From positions 2,068,001-2,132,000 of the forward strand of contig NZ_BAABBQ010000001.1 of NCBI RefSeq assembly GCF_039538045.1: a stretch of 64,000 nt of DNA. Reading direction: 5' to 3'. This document shows, one piece after another, positions 38,483-47,780 of the stretch. The translations under genes and the position numbers were made by a program. Numbering within the stretch: the first letter of the stretch is position 1; every line of letters begins with the position of its first letter. The DNA is from Sphingomonas swuensis (GTDB lineage: Bacteria; Pseudomonadota; Alphaproteobacteria; Sphingomonadales; Sphingomonadaceae). The notes below the pieces were generated by a model. It was given only the letters and a program-made list of their open reading frames with translations. It ran no database searches and was not told the DNA's origin.

Positions 38483-38611
38483 TGAGCGGGGCCGAGTCGT
38501 CGAGAAGGCACCAGCACCGAATTCGGTTCAGCAAGGACCCGGCCCGCAACTGCGGCTCGCCGCCGCGCGGGGCTTTCTCGTCGTGTGAGCGTCACGGAGG
38601 GAGACAGACAA

Positions 38612-38869
38612 ATGACATCCGTTCGCAAGCATCTGTTGATCGCAACCGTGGTGATGGCTTCCCCGGCGCTGGCCGGCGAGGTCACCGGAACGGGCGAGTC
38701 GACCCCGATCCGGTCGGGCACGGCGAGCAGCATCTGCGCATATTCGGGTCTCAATGATGATGGCGCGGGGGCCAGCACGCAGGTGCAGGCCTATGGCGCG
38801 ATCCGCGCGTCCTTCGGGGGACCAGCGCCCTTCAACGGACTTCCGGGGACGTCCTGCCGGGGGAATTGA
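38612..38869 (+). CDS. Small secreted protein of unknown function
   Basis: 85 residues with a clear signal peptide: basic start (TSVRKHLL), hydrophobic core IATVVMA and likely cleavage after ALA at about residue 21. The mature part is about 64 residues, rich in Gly, Ser and Ala, with two Cys (in SICAYSGLNDD and GTSCRGN) that could form one disulfide. Family not recognised. GGAGGGAG lies about 9-16 bp before the ATG and supports translation. The 130 bp between the candidate RNA and this start contain a weak GC-rich hairpin but no gene. Confidence 0.7.
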   Translation: MTSVRKHLLIATVVMASPALAGEVTGTGESTPIRSGTASSICAYSGLNDDGAGASTQVQAYGAIRASFGGPAPFNGLPGTSCRGN

Positions 38870-38905
38870 ACTGGTCCTCGCATGCCCCCTCTCACCCGGG
38901 GGGCT

Positions 38906-38996
38906 GCGACCGGCCTTCCCCCCTTTAGTGGCCGGTCGCGGGCGGCTGGGCAGTCCACAGCCCAGCCGCTTGCCGCGGCAACGGGGTGCCGCAAGC
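38906..38996. other. Three consecutive strong hairpins in the gap before the GNAT gene
   Basis: Perfect 10-bp stems GCGACCGGCC / GGCCGGTCGC (38906-38939) and GCGGCTGGGC / GCCCAGCCGC (38942-38969), then GCTTGC plus GGCA pairing with TGCC plus GCAAGC (38968-38996), whose first two bases are shared with the second stem. No T-tract follows any of them. They lie between the 3' ends of the secreted-protein gene and the GNAT gene, so they could stabilise or end either transcript. Confidence 0.75.
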
Positions 38997-39010
38997 GTCC
39001 CGGGAGCCCG

Positions 39011-39505
39011 CTAGAGGTCCTTCCGCCAGTAGATGCTATGATGCCAGACGCCGCCGATCAGCCAGGTATTCTCGGCCCGGCCCGTCTCGACGAAGCCGTG
39101 GCGCTCGAGGAGCCGGATGCTGGGCAGGTTGCCCGGATCGGTGTCGGCGGTGATCTCGGTCGATCCCATGCGGCGTCGATGGGCGAGGAAGGCAGCCATC
39201 GCTTCGCCGGCATAGCCGTGTCCCCAATGCTCGCGACCGAGCATGTAGCCGACGTCGTGCAGTCGCCAGCAGCCGAGCTTGCCGATCGCCCGCCCGTCGA
39301 GGTCGAGGATGAAGTCGTCGCTCGTGTCGGCGGGCGCGTCGATCATCGAGGCGAGCCATTCCTCGGTCTGCGCCAGATTCTCGTGCGGCAGGGTCGACCA
39401 GTAGCGCATCCCCTCGGGGTCGGTGAAGATGGGGTGCAGCGCGACGGCATCCTCGGCGCGGGCGCGGCGGAGGAGCAGACGTTCGGTCCGGATCGATTCA
39501 ACCAT
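39011..39505 (-). CDS. GNAT family N-acetyltransferase, RimJ/RimL type
   Basis: 164 residues. Acetyl-CoA-dependent acetyltransferase: IRTERLLLRRARAEDAVAL at the N-terminus, the motif-A region GYMLGREHWGHGYAGEAMAA (about 85-104) with the pyrophosphate-binding loop, and the late NLPSIRLLERHGFVETGR segment (about 126-143), as in RimJ/RimL-type enzymes acting on N-terminal or small-molecule amines. The substrate cannot be deduced. Its start overlaps the stop of the UDG gene by 8 bp, so they are coupled. Confidence 0.9.
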   Translation of the reverse strand: MVESIRTERLLLRRARAEDAVALHPIFTDPEGMRYWSTLPHENLAQTEEWLASMIDAPADTSDDFILDLDGRAIGKLGCWRLHDVGYMLGREHWGHGYAGEAMAAFLAHRRRMGSTEITADTDPGNLPSIRLLERHGFVETGRAENTWLIGGVWHHSIYWRKDL

Positions 39506-40169
39506 CGCGATGGGTCATGGCTTGCGCGAACACGTCCTCGAACATCGGCGCGGTGAGGCGGCCGGTGTTCTGGTTGTAGCGGCTCGAATGATAGGTGCCG
39601 AGCAGGATCCGGCCGTCGGGCGCGACGGCCTCGCTGCCATGGCCAAATTTGGCCTGGGAAGGGCGCAGGCCGAGCGCCCGCGCGGCGGCGGCATGGGCGA
39701 TGGCGCCTAATGCGACCAGCACGCGGACCTTGGGCAGTTGGGCGAGCGCAGCCTCGAAATAGCTTCGGCAGGTGGCGATCTCGGCGGGCTCGGGCTTGTT
39801 CTGCGGTGGCAGGCACTTGACCGCGTTGAGGATCAGCGCGCCATCCAGCCTGATGTCGTCGGACGGATCGGCGCGGTAGGTGCCGGTCGCGAGGCCGAAC
39901 TTCAGAAGCGTTGCGTAGAGCAATTCCCCCGCGAAATCGCCGGTGAAGGGTCGACCGGTGCGGTTTGCGCCCTGCTTGCCGGGCGCCATGCCGACCACCG
40001 CCAGCCAGGCGTCGGGATCGCCGAAGGCGGGGACGGGCGAATTCCACCAGGCCGGGTGCTCGGCCCGGCATTCCTCGCGGAAGCGGACCAGGCGCGGGCA
40101 CAGGGGGCAGTCGCGCGGCGCTTCGGCCTGGGGCACGGGGGAGACGACCGGGGCGGCGGGGAAGAGCAT
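39498..40169 (-). CDS. Uracil-DNA glycosylase, family 5 (UDGb) type
   Basis: 223 residues. Iron-sulfur uracil-DNA glycosylase. The Cys ligands are seen in CPLCPRLVRFREEC (21, 24, 34), and a fourth Cys follows in KCLPPQNKP. The catalytic-type GMAPGKQGANRTGRPFTGD segment (about 60-78) and the C-terminal GTYHSSRYNQNTGRLT (His-containing active loop, about 192-207) resemble family 5 more than family 4, because the first motif lacks the Glu of GEAPG. It would remove uracil or related deaminated bases. Coupled to the GNAT gene. Confidence 0.88.
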   Translation of the reverse strand: MLFPAAPVVSPVPQAEAPRDCPLCPRLVRFREECRAEHPAWWNSPVPAFGDPDAWLAVVGMAPGKQGANRTGRPFTGDFAGELLYATLLKFGLATGTYRADPSDDIRLDGALILNAVKCLPPQNKPEPAEIATCRSYFEAALAQLPKVRVLVALGAIAHAAAARALGLRPSQAKFGHGSEAVAPDGRILLGTYHSSRYNQNTGRLTAPMFEDVFAQAMTHRDG

Positions 40170-40183
40170 GGCGCTTCCATATC

Positions 40184-40250
40184 GTTCGTGCCGAGCGAAG
40201 TCGAAGCACCTTCTTGGCCTTGCCAGCGCGCCTCGACTTCGCTCAGGGCG
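40184..40250. repeat. Interspersed palindromic repeat (CTGAGCGAAGTCGAAG family), copy 2
   Basis: Left arm TTCGTGCCGAGCGAAGTCG and right arm CGACTTCGCTCAGGGCG around a 24-bp centre. Same architecture as the copy after trpS. It fills the space between the divergent UDG and folK starts, leaving only about 8 bp to the folK ATG, so both genes' promoters or leaders overlap it. Confidence 0.8.
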
Positions 40251-40258
40251 GTCGGCCT

Positions 40259-40750
40259 ATGGCCCAGCCCGCGCACCTCTATGCCATCGCCGTCGGCTCC
40301 AATCGCCCGCACGGGCGACACGGGCGCCCGACCGGGGTGGTCGCCGCAGCGGTGGCAGAGCTCGACCGCGGCTTCACCCTGTTCGACTCCTCGCCGATCC
40401 TGCTCAATCCCGCGAGCGGCGGTGCCGGCCGCGACTTCGCCAATGCCGTGGTGCTGGTGGAAAGTGCCCTCGAGCCCCATGCCATGCTCGACGCGCTCAA
40501 GGCCATCGAGCGTGACTATGGCCGCCGCCCGGGCAAGCGCTGGGGCCCGCGGGTGCTCGACCTCGACATCCTCTTCTGGAGCGGCGGCCCGGTGCGCTCG
40601 CGGCGGCTGATCGTGCCCCACCCGGCGCTCGCCGAGCGGACCTTCATGCTGCTTCCGCTCGCCGCGATCGCGCCGGACCTGCGTATTCGTGGGGCACTCA
40701 CCGCGCGGCAGATGATGGCCTGCCTTGGCAAGCGGCGCGCAAGGCCCTAG
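40259..40750 (+). CDS. folK: 2-amino-4-hydroxy-6-hydroxymethyldihydropteridine pyrophosphokinase
   Basis: 163 residues. Transfers pyrophosphate from ATP to the pterin in folate synthesis. HPPK motifs: YAIAVGSNRPH at the start, FTLFDSSPILLNPASGG, DFANAVVLVE, the RPGKRWGPRVLDLDILFW catalytic Asp pair (about 96-113), and IVPHPALAERTFMLLPL. The ATG lies about 8 bp after the palindromic repeat, with no good ribosome site. The tRNA-Lys gene follows about 15 bp later. Confidence 0.95.
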   Translation: MAQPAHLYAIAVGSNRPHGRHGRPTGVVAAAVAELDRGFTLFDSSPILLNPASGGAGRDFANAVVLVESALEPHAMLDALKAIERDYGRRPGKRWGPRVLDLDILFWSGGPVRSRRLIVPHPALAERTFMLLPLAAIAPDLRIRGALTARQMMACLGKRRARP

Positions 40751-40764
40751 GTGCGCCCTCGCGT

Positions 40765-40837
<73 letters not shown>

Positions 40838-40995
40838 CGCCTTTCCCCAAACTCTCCATACGATGATGGCCACCGGCATTCGCGCGGCGAATTGGTGCGT
40901 ATTACCATACTATGGCACTGCGACACTGACAGGCGAGCGGAGCCCTCCCTGCGGATCTTGGCCAAGTTGCTGCGAGCGCACCGAAAGTCTCCTTC

Positions 40996-41011
40996 TGGCA
41001 CGCCTTCTGCA
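40996..41011 (+). promoter_or_regulatory. Candidate sigma-54 (RpoN) promoter
   Basis: TGGCACGCCTTCTGCA keeps the -24 GG and the -12 GC with exactly ten bases between them, and differs from the consensus TGGCACG-N4-TTGCA only by C for T in the -12 element. It points to a start of transcription near 41021-41025, about 45 bp before the ATG of the small secreted protein. No activator-site was identified upstream. Confidence 0.5.
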
Positions 41012-41065
41012 GGGTGGCGGTCGACGAGCCGCGAGGCTCGCCGACAACCATCAAGGGAGACCACC

Positions 41066-41323
41066 ATGTTCGCACTGCTGATGACCGCCGCCGCCGCAAG
41101 CAGCCTCACTCCGACCGTCGAAGTGATGCCGCGGCAGTTCAACCGCGACGGGGTCCGCGCGGTCTATACCCGCGAGATCGACAGCGACGGGACCGTACAC
41201 CTGCGCGGCTTCTACCGCGACACCGCCCGCACCCGTTTCCACTACCGGATCAGCGGATCGCACGTCGAAGCCTCGGTCGACGGCGTTGCCGACCGCTTCA
41301 AGGTGCCGACCGCGCGGCCGTGA
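41066..41323 (+). CDS. Small, probably secreted protein of unknown function
   Basis: 85 residues. A short hydrophobic N-terminus (FALLMTAAAASSLTP) looks like a signal peptide, with cleavage near residue 13-15. The mature part is strand-like and basic (AVYTREIDSDGTVHLRGFYR, TRFHYRISGSHVEASVDG). It has no Cys. Family not recognised. AAGGGAGA lies 8 bp before the ATG, a strong ribosome site. A sigma-54-like promoter lies 55 bp upstream. It stands between tRNA-Lys and the PilZ gene. Confidence 0.72.
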   Translation: MFALLMTAAAASSLTPTVEVMPRQFNRDGVRAVYTREIDSDGTVHLRGFYRDTARTRFHYRISGSHVEASVDGVADRFKVPTARP

Positions 41324-41471
41324 GTAATCGCACCATCGTGGGACTCTTTGTCCCGCAATTGGCTCCGTACCGGGTGCTTTCGCCTAACTTTTGAGCAAGC
41401 ATTCGGGCCTTAGAAAGGACGGACAGGGATTGGCGGCCGGCCCGCCGAAGTTGTGCCCGGGGAGCTATAAA

Positions 41472-42107
41472 GTGGATGAGATGCCGGTCGAAACCACCCT
41501 CTACTCCCTCAGTGGAGCCGCGCCCTCGCCCGAGGAGCGGCGGACGGGCGACCGCCATCTCACCCTGTTCCGCGTCGGTACCATGCTGGTCGAGGACCGG
41601 CGCGAGCTGTGCCTGATCAAGAACATCTCGGCCGGCGGCGCGATGCTTCGGCTGTACACGGGCGGTCTCAGGATCGGTCAGCGACTCAAGGTCGAGCTGA
41701 AGTACGGGCAGCCTCTCGAGGGCAAGGTCGCCTGGGTGCGCGAGCCCAACGTCGGGCTCGAGTTCGACCGGACGATCGACGTCATCGCCATGCTCTCGCA
41801 GAGCGAGGACGGGCCGCGGCCGCGAATGCCGCGGATCGAGACCAGCAGCTTCGTCACCATCCGCGAAGGGGCGAGCATCTTTCGCGGGCGGGCCTGCGAC
41901 ATCAGCCAGGGCGGCGTGAAGGTCGAAACCCCGGTGCTGTTCGCACGCAATGCCGAGGTGGTGGTCGCGCTTCCGGGGCTCCCGGCGCAGCCCGCGGTGG
42001 TGCGCTGGACCGACGACGGCTTTGCGGGGATCACCTTCAACCGGCTGCTTCCGCTGCCGATGCTGATCGAGTGGTTGCGCAACCAGCGCGAGAGCCGCGC
42101 GGCCTGA
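41472..42107 (+). CDS. Protein with two PilZ domains
   Basis: 211 residues. The first PilZ domain (about 15-105) has the c-di-GMP motifs ERRTGDRHLTLF (RxxxR) and KNISAGGAMLRL (NxSxxG). The second (about 115-205) has CDISQGGVKVE (DxSxxG) but no clear RxxxR motif, so it may be degenerate. It likely responds to cyclic di-GMP in the cytoplasm; its partner is not known. The GTG at 41472 is chosen because GGAG lies 7 bp upstream; an ATG three codons later and a TTG 81 bp earlier are alternatives. Confidence 0.85.
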   Translation: MDEMPVETTLYSLSGAAPSPEERRTGDRHLTLFRVGTMLVEDRRELCLIKNISAGGAMLRLYTGGLRIGQRLKVELKYGQPLEGKVAWVREPNVGLEFDRTIDVIAMLSQSEDGPRPRMPRIETSSFVTIREGASIFRGRACDISQGGVKVETPVLFARNAEVVVALPGLPAQPAVVRWTDDGFAGITFNRLLPLPMLIEWLRNQRESRAA

Positions 42108-42152
42108 CCCGCACGCGGGCGGATCGTCCCCGCCCCTTCTTACGATAGTCGA

Positions 42153-42566
42153 TTACTTGCCGCTGAGGTCGCTGTTCGCGGTGACCGTCCAGGTGCGGGC
42201 GAAGCGCTGTTCGCTGTCGGTCAGCGGGCGCGGGGCAAGCCCCGGGCGGCGGAAGTCGGGCGCGACCCGCGGGCGCGGCGTCGGCACGTGGCGGAGCAGC
42301 GCCTCGGGGCTGAGCGGCTGGTGGAAGCTGACCCCGGCGCGACTGCCGCGAACCCAGACCAGCGTACCGCCCACCACCAGTTCCTGGCGGCGGAAGCGGA
42401 TCTCGGCGCCTTCGACCGGGAGCACGTCGCCCTCGACGAGCGCGCCCTCGGCGGAGAGGTTGCGCAGCTTGACGTCGAGCGAGCGTCCGCCCGCCTCGAG
42501 CGTGGCGCTGAGCAGCACGTTCGAGCGACGCTGACGCCGATTCTGCACCTGACCGCTTTCATCCAT
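42153..42566 (-). CDS. PilZ domain protein
   Basis: 137 residues, one PilZ domain (about 8-95). The c-di-GMP motifs are RRQRRSN (RxxxR, about 10-14) and RNLSAEGALVEG (NxSxxG, about 35-45), and strands such as GGTLVWVRGSRAGVSFHQP complete the barrel. The C-terminal 40 residues are Pro/Arg-rich and probably disordered. It converges on the two-domain PilZ gene with about 45 bp between stops, so two PilZ proteins are neighbours on opposite strands. ATG at 42566 fits the motif position. Confidence 0.88.
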   Translation of the reverse strand: MDESGQVQNRRQRRSNVLLSATLEAGGRSLDVKLRNLSAEGALVEGDVLPVEGAEIRFRRQELVVGGTLVWVRGSRAGVSFHQPLSPEALLRHVPTPRPRVAPDFRRPGLAPRPLTDSEQRFARTWTVTANSDLSGK

Positions 42567-42611
42567 GCGGGATGGCCTAGACCGACCAGGTAAAACTTCG
42601 TTTAACGCCGC

Positions 42612-43235
42612 ATGGCCGATCATCCCCAATATAAGAATATCGCCTTGCTGCTGCTGGCGGCGCTGCTGCTGATCCTGCTCGGCTGGGGCGGCGGGGCCGG
42701 GCAGCCGCTCGATGTCGCGGTGATCCGCCATTTCGTCGACTGGCGCACCGCGCACCCGCAGGCGGAGGGCGTGATCATCCTCCTGACCTATGTCGGCAGT
42801 GCCGAGACTCTGCTGGCGGCGACCGCGCTCGGGGCGGCGTGGCTGTGGTGGCGGAGCAAGCGGCGGCGGATGACGGGGCTGCTGGTGACCGTGCTCGGCG
42901 GACGACTTGCGATCGAGCTTCTCAAGCTGATCGTCCACCGCCCTCGCCCCAACCTCGACGCGCATCCGGTGCCGGTCTTCTCGCAGAGCTTTCCGAGCGG
43001 CCATGCCGGCAACACCATGCTGACCTTCCTCGCGCTCGCGCTCTACCTCGCGCCGCCGCGCTGGCGGGCACCGGCGGTCGGCGCGGCGGTGGCGGGCTCG
43101 CTGGCGATCGGCGCCACCCGGCCGGTGCTGGGGGTGCACTGGCCGAGCGACGTGCTCGGCGGGTGGATCTTCGGAGCGGCCTTCGTCAGCCTGCTGTGGG
43201 CGACCTTCTACCGCTGGCCACGAAGCGCAGCATGA
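42612..43235 (+). CDS. PAP2-family phosphatase
   Basis: 207 residues with about six membrane segments. The three phosphatase motifs are intact: KLIVHRPRP (about 103-111), SQSFPSGHA (about 120-128), and GATRPVLGVHWPSDVLGG (about 164-181) with the catalytic His and Arg. Probable substrate is a lipid phosphate such as phosphatidate, phosphatidylglycerophosphate or undecaprenyl pyrophosphate. It diverges from the PilZ gene by about 45 bp. Its last 50 bp overlap the convergent methyltransferase gene. Confidence 0.92.
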   Translation: MADHPQYKNIALLLLAALLLILLGWGGGAGQPLDVAVIRHFVDWRTAHPQAEGVIILLTYVGSAETLLAATALGAAWLWWRSKRRRMTGLLVTVLGGRLAIELLKLIVHRPRPNLDAHPVPVFSQSFPSGHAGNTMLTFLALALYLAPPRWRAPAVGAAVAGSLAIGATRPVLGVHWPSDVLGGWIFGAAFVSLLWATFYRWPRSAA

Positions 43236-43803
43236 GGTTGTTGGCGGGCATCGATCGGCGCTCGGCGAGGCGAAGGCCGCGGCTCGAGGCTTCGGCGGCG
43301 AAGGCGGAGAGCTCGCGCAGGCCGTAAGCGGGATCGCGTTCGCGAAGCGCGGCATCGAAGGCGAGGTTCGACGGGGCGAGCGTCTCGCCCCGCACGCGCC
43401 AGGGACCGTAGAGGATCAAAGGGGCGCCCGCGGGAAGAAGCCGCGCGGCGCCGTCGAGCAGCCCGGCATTGGCCTCGCGGCTGCTGATGTGGACGAGGTT
43501 GATCGCGACCAGCGCATCGGCGCGGGCGACGGGCCACTCAGCGGCGCAGACATCGAGGGTGAGCGGGGCAAGGAGATTGGGCGTCCCCTCTTCCTCGCGC
43601 CAGGCGGCGATCGAGGCGACGGCCTCGGGATCGGGATCGCTCGGCTGCCAGCGGATCGCGGGGAGCGCATCGGCGAAGAAGAGGGCGTGTTCGCCGGTCC
43701 CGCTCGCCACTTCGAGCACGTCGCCAGCCGAAGGAAGCCACTCGCGCAGGACGGCGAGGATCGGCTCGCGGTTGCGGAGCGCCGCGGGCGCGCTGCGCTT
43801 CAC
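43186..43803 (-). CDS. DUF938 SAM-dependent methyltransferase-like protein
   Basis: 205 residues. DUF938 pattern: SAPAALRNREPILAVLREWL at the start, SAM-binding motif I VLEVASGTGEHALFF (about 29-43), WQPSDPDPEA, and INLVHISSREANAGLLDGA with the conserved His (about 101-115). The C-terminus has MPANNLMLRF. The target is unknown. The GTG at 43803 overlaps the stop of the ABA4-like gene (GTGA), so it is translated with it. It ends inside the 3' end of the PAP2 gene. Confidence 0.88.
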   Translation of the reverse strand: MKRSAPAALRNREPILAVLREWLPSAGDVLEVASGTGEHALFFADALPAIRWQPSDPDPEAVASIAAWREEEGTPNLLAPLTLDVCAAEWPVARADALVAINLVHISSREANAGLLDGAARLLPAGAPLILYGPWRVRGETLAPSNLAFDAALRERDPAYGLRELSAFAAEASSRGLRLAERRSMPANNLMLRFVASGRRSPTAG

Positions 43804-44267
43804 CCTGCGCTCTTCGCGAGGCGGCGGGCACGGCGGTCGCGCACCGCGAGCCACAGCAACAGGCCGAGCGGCCCGGCGAGGAAGGTCAGCAGCAGGAAGG
43901 GTGCCTGGACGAGGCGCGAATAGCCCTTGTGGTCGGCGTCACGGCCGATCCACAGGCCGACGAACAGGTCGAAGGCGAGATAGTGGGTCCAGCCGATGAC
44001 CAGCCCGCCGTCGGAAAGGAACAGGCTGCGAAGCCCGGCGATGCTGTAGTCGGACGGATCGAACGGCGCGGCGCCGGGCTGACCGGCGGGATCGACCGTG
44101 CCGCTGACGGTGAGCCCGAGCATAACCGTATAGGCCAGGCAGAGCAGGCCGACGCCCGCGAAGAGGATGAAGCTGTGGGTCAGCGGCCGGCGGGGCAGAA
44201 GCAGCAGCGCCGCCCAGCCGAGCAGGGCGACAAGGTTGGTCAGGCCGAAGAGCGCATTCCAGGTCAT
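43800..44267 (-). CDS. ABA4-like (DUF4281) membrane protein
   Basis: 155 residues with four hydrophobic segments (about 4-24, 34-54, 86-108, 122-142). The DUF4281 pattern is visible in YSIAGLRSLFLSDGGLVIGW and the HYLAFDLFVGLWIGRDA segment, which holds the conserved His and Asp. Plant ABA4 is needed for neoxanthin formation; bacterial members have been linked to carotenoid changes or are unstudied. Many sphingomonads make carotenoids such as nostoxanthin, but no carotenoid gene is in the window. Middle gene of a three-gene overlap chain. Confidence 0.85.
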   Translation of the reverse strand: MTWNALFGLTNLVALLGWAALLLLPRRPLTHSFILFAGVGLLCLAYTVMLGLTVSGTVDPAGQPGAAPFDPSDYSIAGLRSLFLSDGGLVIGWTHYLAFDLFVGLWIGRDADHKGYSRLVQAPFLLLTFLAGPLGLLLWLAVRDRRARRLAKSAG

Positions 44268-44767
44268 CAGGCGACGCTAGAGCGGTTCGCTGAGGCGCTC
44301 AACGGGCGGCGCAGCGCGGCGGCCCGGCGCGCGATCTGGATCCGGGTCACCGCGACGAGGCCGAGGAGAAGGCCGAGCATCGCGTCGCCGAGCAGCAGCG
44401 CGCCGCGGCTTCCCTCGGCCAGCCAGAGGTTGGCGAGGAAGCGCAGCGACACGATCGCCACCAGCATGGTCACCGCCCAGCGCGAGCGGCGCATCAGGAC
44501 AAGGCCGCTTGCCTCGTCGAGGCGAAGCCGGAAGAGGCGCCCGCGCCACCATCCGGCAAGCCCCCCGACCAGCAGCCCGGCGACCAGCAGCAGCCATCCG
44601 GCCGAAGACGGCGGATGGAGCCCGGCGACGACCAGGATGACGAGCAGGTAGGCGGCGGGCGCGAACCACAGGAACCAGGCTGAGAGGCCGCGTTCCCGCC
44701 CCGGCTTGCGGAGCCGCCAGGCAAGCACGAGAGCCAGCGTCAGAAGCGGCCCGACGACGGTCATCAT
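44267..44767 (-). CDS. Uncharacterised membrane protein
   Basis: 166 residues with five hydrophobic segments (about 2-17, 30-50, 57-72, 96-112, 122-142) and a basic loop (RGRLFRLRLDEASGLVLMRR) in the middle; this arrangement resembles the CcdC-like/DUF1453 families, but I cannot confirm it. The stop and the next start share one base (TGATG), so it is translated with the ABA4-like gene. It starts about 20 bp after the gcvPB stop and could be read from the gcv operon transcript. Confidence 0.72.
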   Translation of the reverse strand: MMTVVGPLLTLALVLAWRLRKPGRERGLSAWFLWFAPAAYLLVILVVAGLHPPSSAGWLLLVAGLLVGGLAGWWRGRLFRLRLDEASGLVLMRRSRWAVTMLVAIVSLRFLANLWLAEGSRGALLLGDAMLGLLLGLVAVTRIQIARRAAALRRPLSASANRSSVA

Positions 44768-44790
44768 CAGGCTGCCCTGGGTCCAGTCGA

Positions 44791-46412
44791 TCAGCGGTCT
44801 CCGACTTCGCTCGGAGTCGGGCGGTCGGCACCGTCAGGCGCGGGCTGCTTCCAGGCGACCACCGGCTTCCTTGCCGCGAGCGTCTCGTCGAGGCGGCGGC
44901 GGGGCGCATGAACCGGAGCCGACTTGAGGCTCTGGTCCCCTGCCCGCGCCCGCTCGGCGACATGGCGAAGCGCCATGATGAACTGGTCGAGCGCGGCCTT
45001 GCTCTCGGTTTCGGTCGGTTCGACCAGCATCGCGCCATGCACCACCAGCGGGAAGTACATGGTCATCGGGTGGTAGCCCTCGTCGATCAGCCCTTTGGCG
45101 AGATCGAGCGTGCTGATGCCCTCGCCGAAGCCCTTATCGCTGAACAGCGCCTCGTGCATGCACGGGCCCGAGTGGCCGAAGGGCGCGTCGAGCACGTCCT
45201 CGAGGCTGCGCAGGACGTAGTTGGCATTGAGCACCGCGTCCTCGGCGACCTGCTTGAGGCCATCGGCGCCGTGGCTGAGGATGTAGGCGAGCGCCCGGGT
45301 GAACATGCCCATCTGGCCGTGGAACGCGGTCATCCGGCCAAAGCTCTGGAGCGGCCCGCCAAAATGCTCGGTCGCAAACTCGTCGGCCTGCTCTTCCTCG
45401 ATCAGGTGGACGACCCCGTCGGCGGTCTTGGCCGTGTAGGGCAAGGGGCCGAAGGGCGAGAGCGCTTCCGACAGGACCACCGGGCCCGAGCCAGGGCCGC
45501 CGCCGCCGTGGGGCGTCGAGAAGGTCTTGTGGAGGTTGATGTGCATCGCATCGACGCCGAGGTCGCCCGGACGGACCTTGCCGACGATCGCGTTGAAGTT
45601 GGCGCCGTCGCAATAAACGAAGCCGCCGGCGGCATGGACCGCGTCGCTGATCGCCTTCATGTCGGGCTCGAACAGCCCACAGGTGTTGGGGTTGGTGATC
45701 ATCACCGCCGCGACGTCGGGCCCGAGCCGGGCCTTGAGCGCCTCGAGGTCGACACGGCCCGCCGGGGTCGCCGGGATGTTCTCGACCCGGTAGCCGCAGA
45801 AGGCGGCGGTGGCGGGGTTGGTGCCATGGGCGCTCTCGGGGACCAGCACGACCTCGCGCGCGTCGCCGCGGGCCTCCAGGGCGGCGCGGATGCAGAGCAG
45901 GCCGCACAATTCGCCGTGGGCACCGGCCTTGGGGCTCATCGCGACGCCGTGCATGCCGGTCAGGTCGATCAGCCAGAAGGCGAGCGTGTTGATGAGCTCG
46001 AGCGCGCCCTGCACCGTCTCGCGCGGGGCGAGCGGGTGGATGTCGGCAAAGCCGGGCAGCCGCGCCATCTTCTCGTTGAGCCGCGGATTGTGCTTCATCG
46101 TGCACGAGCCGAGCGGGAAGAGACCGAGGTCGATCGCGTAATTCTGGCGCGACAGGCGGGTGTAATGACGCACCGTCTCGGGCTCGGTCAGGCCGGGGAG
46201 GCCGATCGGAGCCGAGCGGAGGAGCGAGGACAGGCCGGCCGCGGGCTTCGCCTCATCGCCCGCCGGGACGATGTCGACGCCGGTCGTCTCGGTGTCGCCG
46301 ATCTCGAAGATCAGGGCTTCCTCGAGCATCAGCGCGCGGTTGCCGGTGACGGTGCCGGTGTCGGTGGCACCGGCGACGGGGGTCGTGGGCTTCCAGCCGC
46401 TCTGGTTGATGG

Positions 46413-46416
<4 letters not shown>
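44791..46416 (-). CDS. gcvPB: Glycine dehydrogenase (decarboxylating), subunit 2
   Basis: 541 residues. C-terminal half of the P-protein, which with GcvPA decarboxylates glycine and loads aminomethyl onto GcvH. Seen: [17 protein letters not shown] (about 73-89), [15 protein letters not shown] (98-112), [10 protein letters not shown] (161-170), and the PLP Lys297 in [17 protein letters not shown]. It is about 15-20 residues longer than usual because of an N-terminal Thr/Gly stretch. The GTG start at 46416 overlaps the gcvPA stop (GTGA). Last gcv gene of the operon. Confidence 0.96.
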
Positions 46417-47774
<1,358 letters not shown>

Positions 47775-47780
47775 GGGAGT

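Noticed and set aside
38371..38778. 135-codon open frame on the minus strand across the candidate RNA and the small secreted protein
   Set aside because: No ribosome site, no family pattern, and it overlaps a better small gene with a signal peptide.
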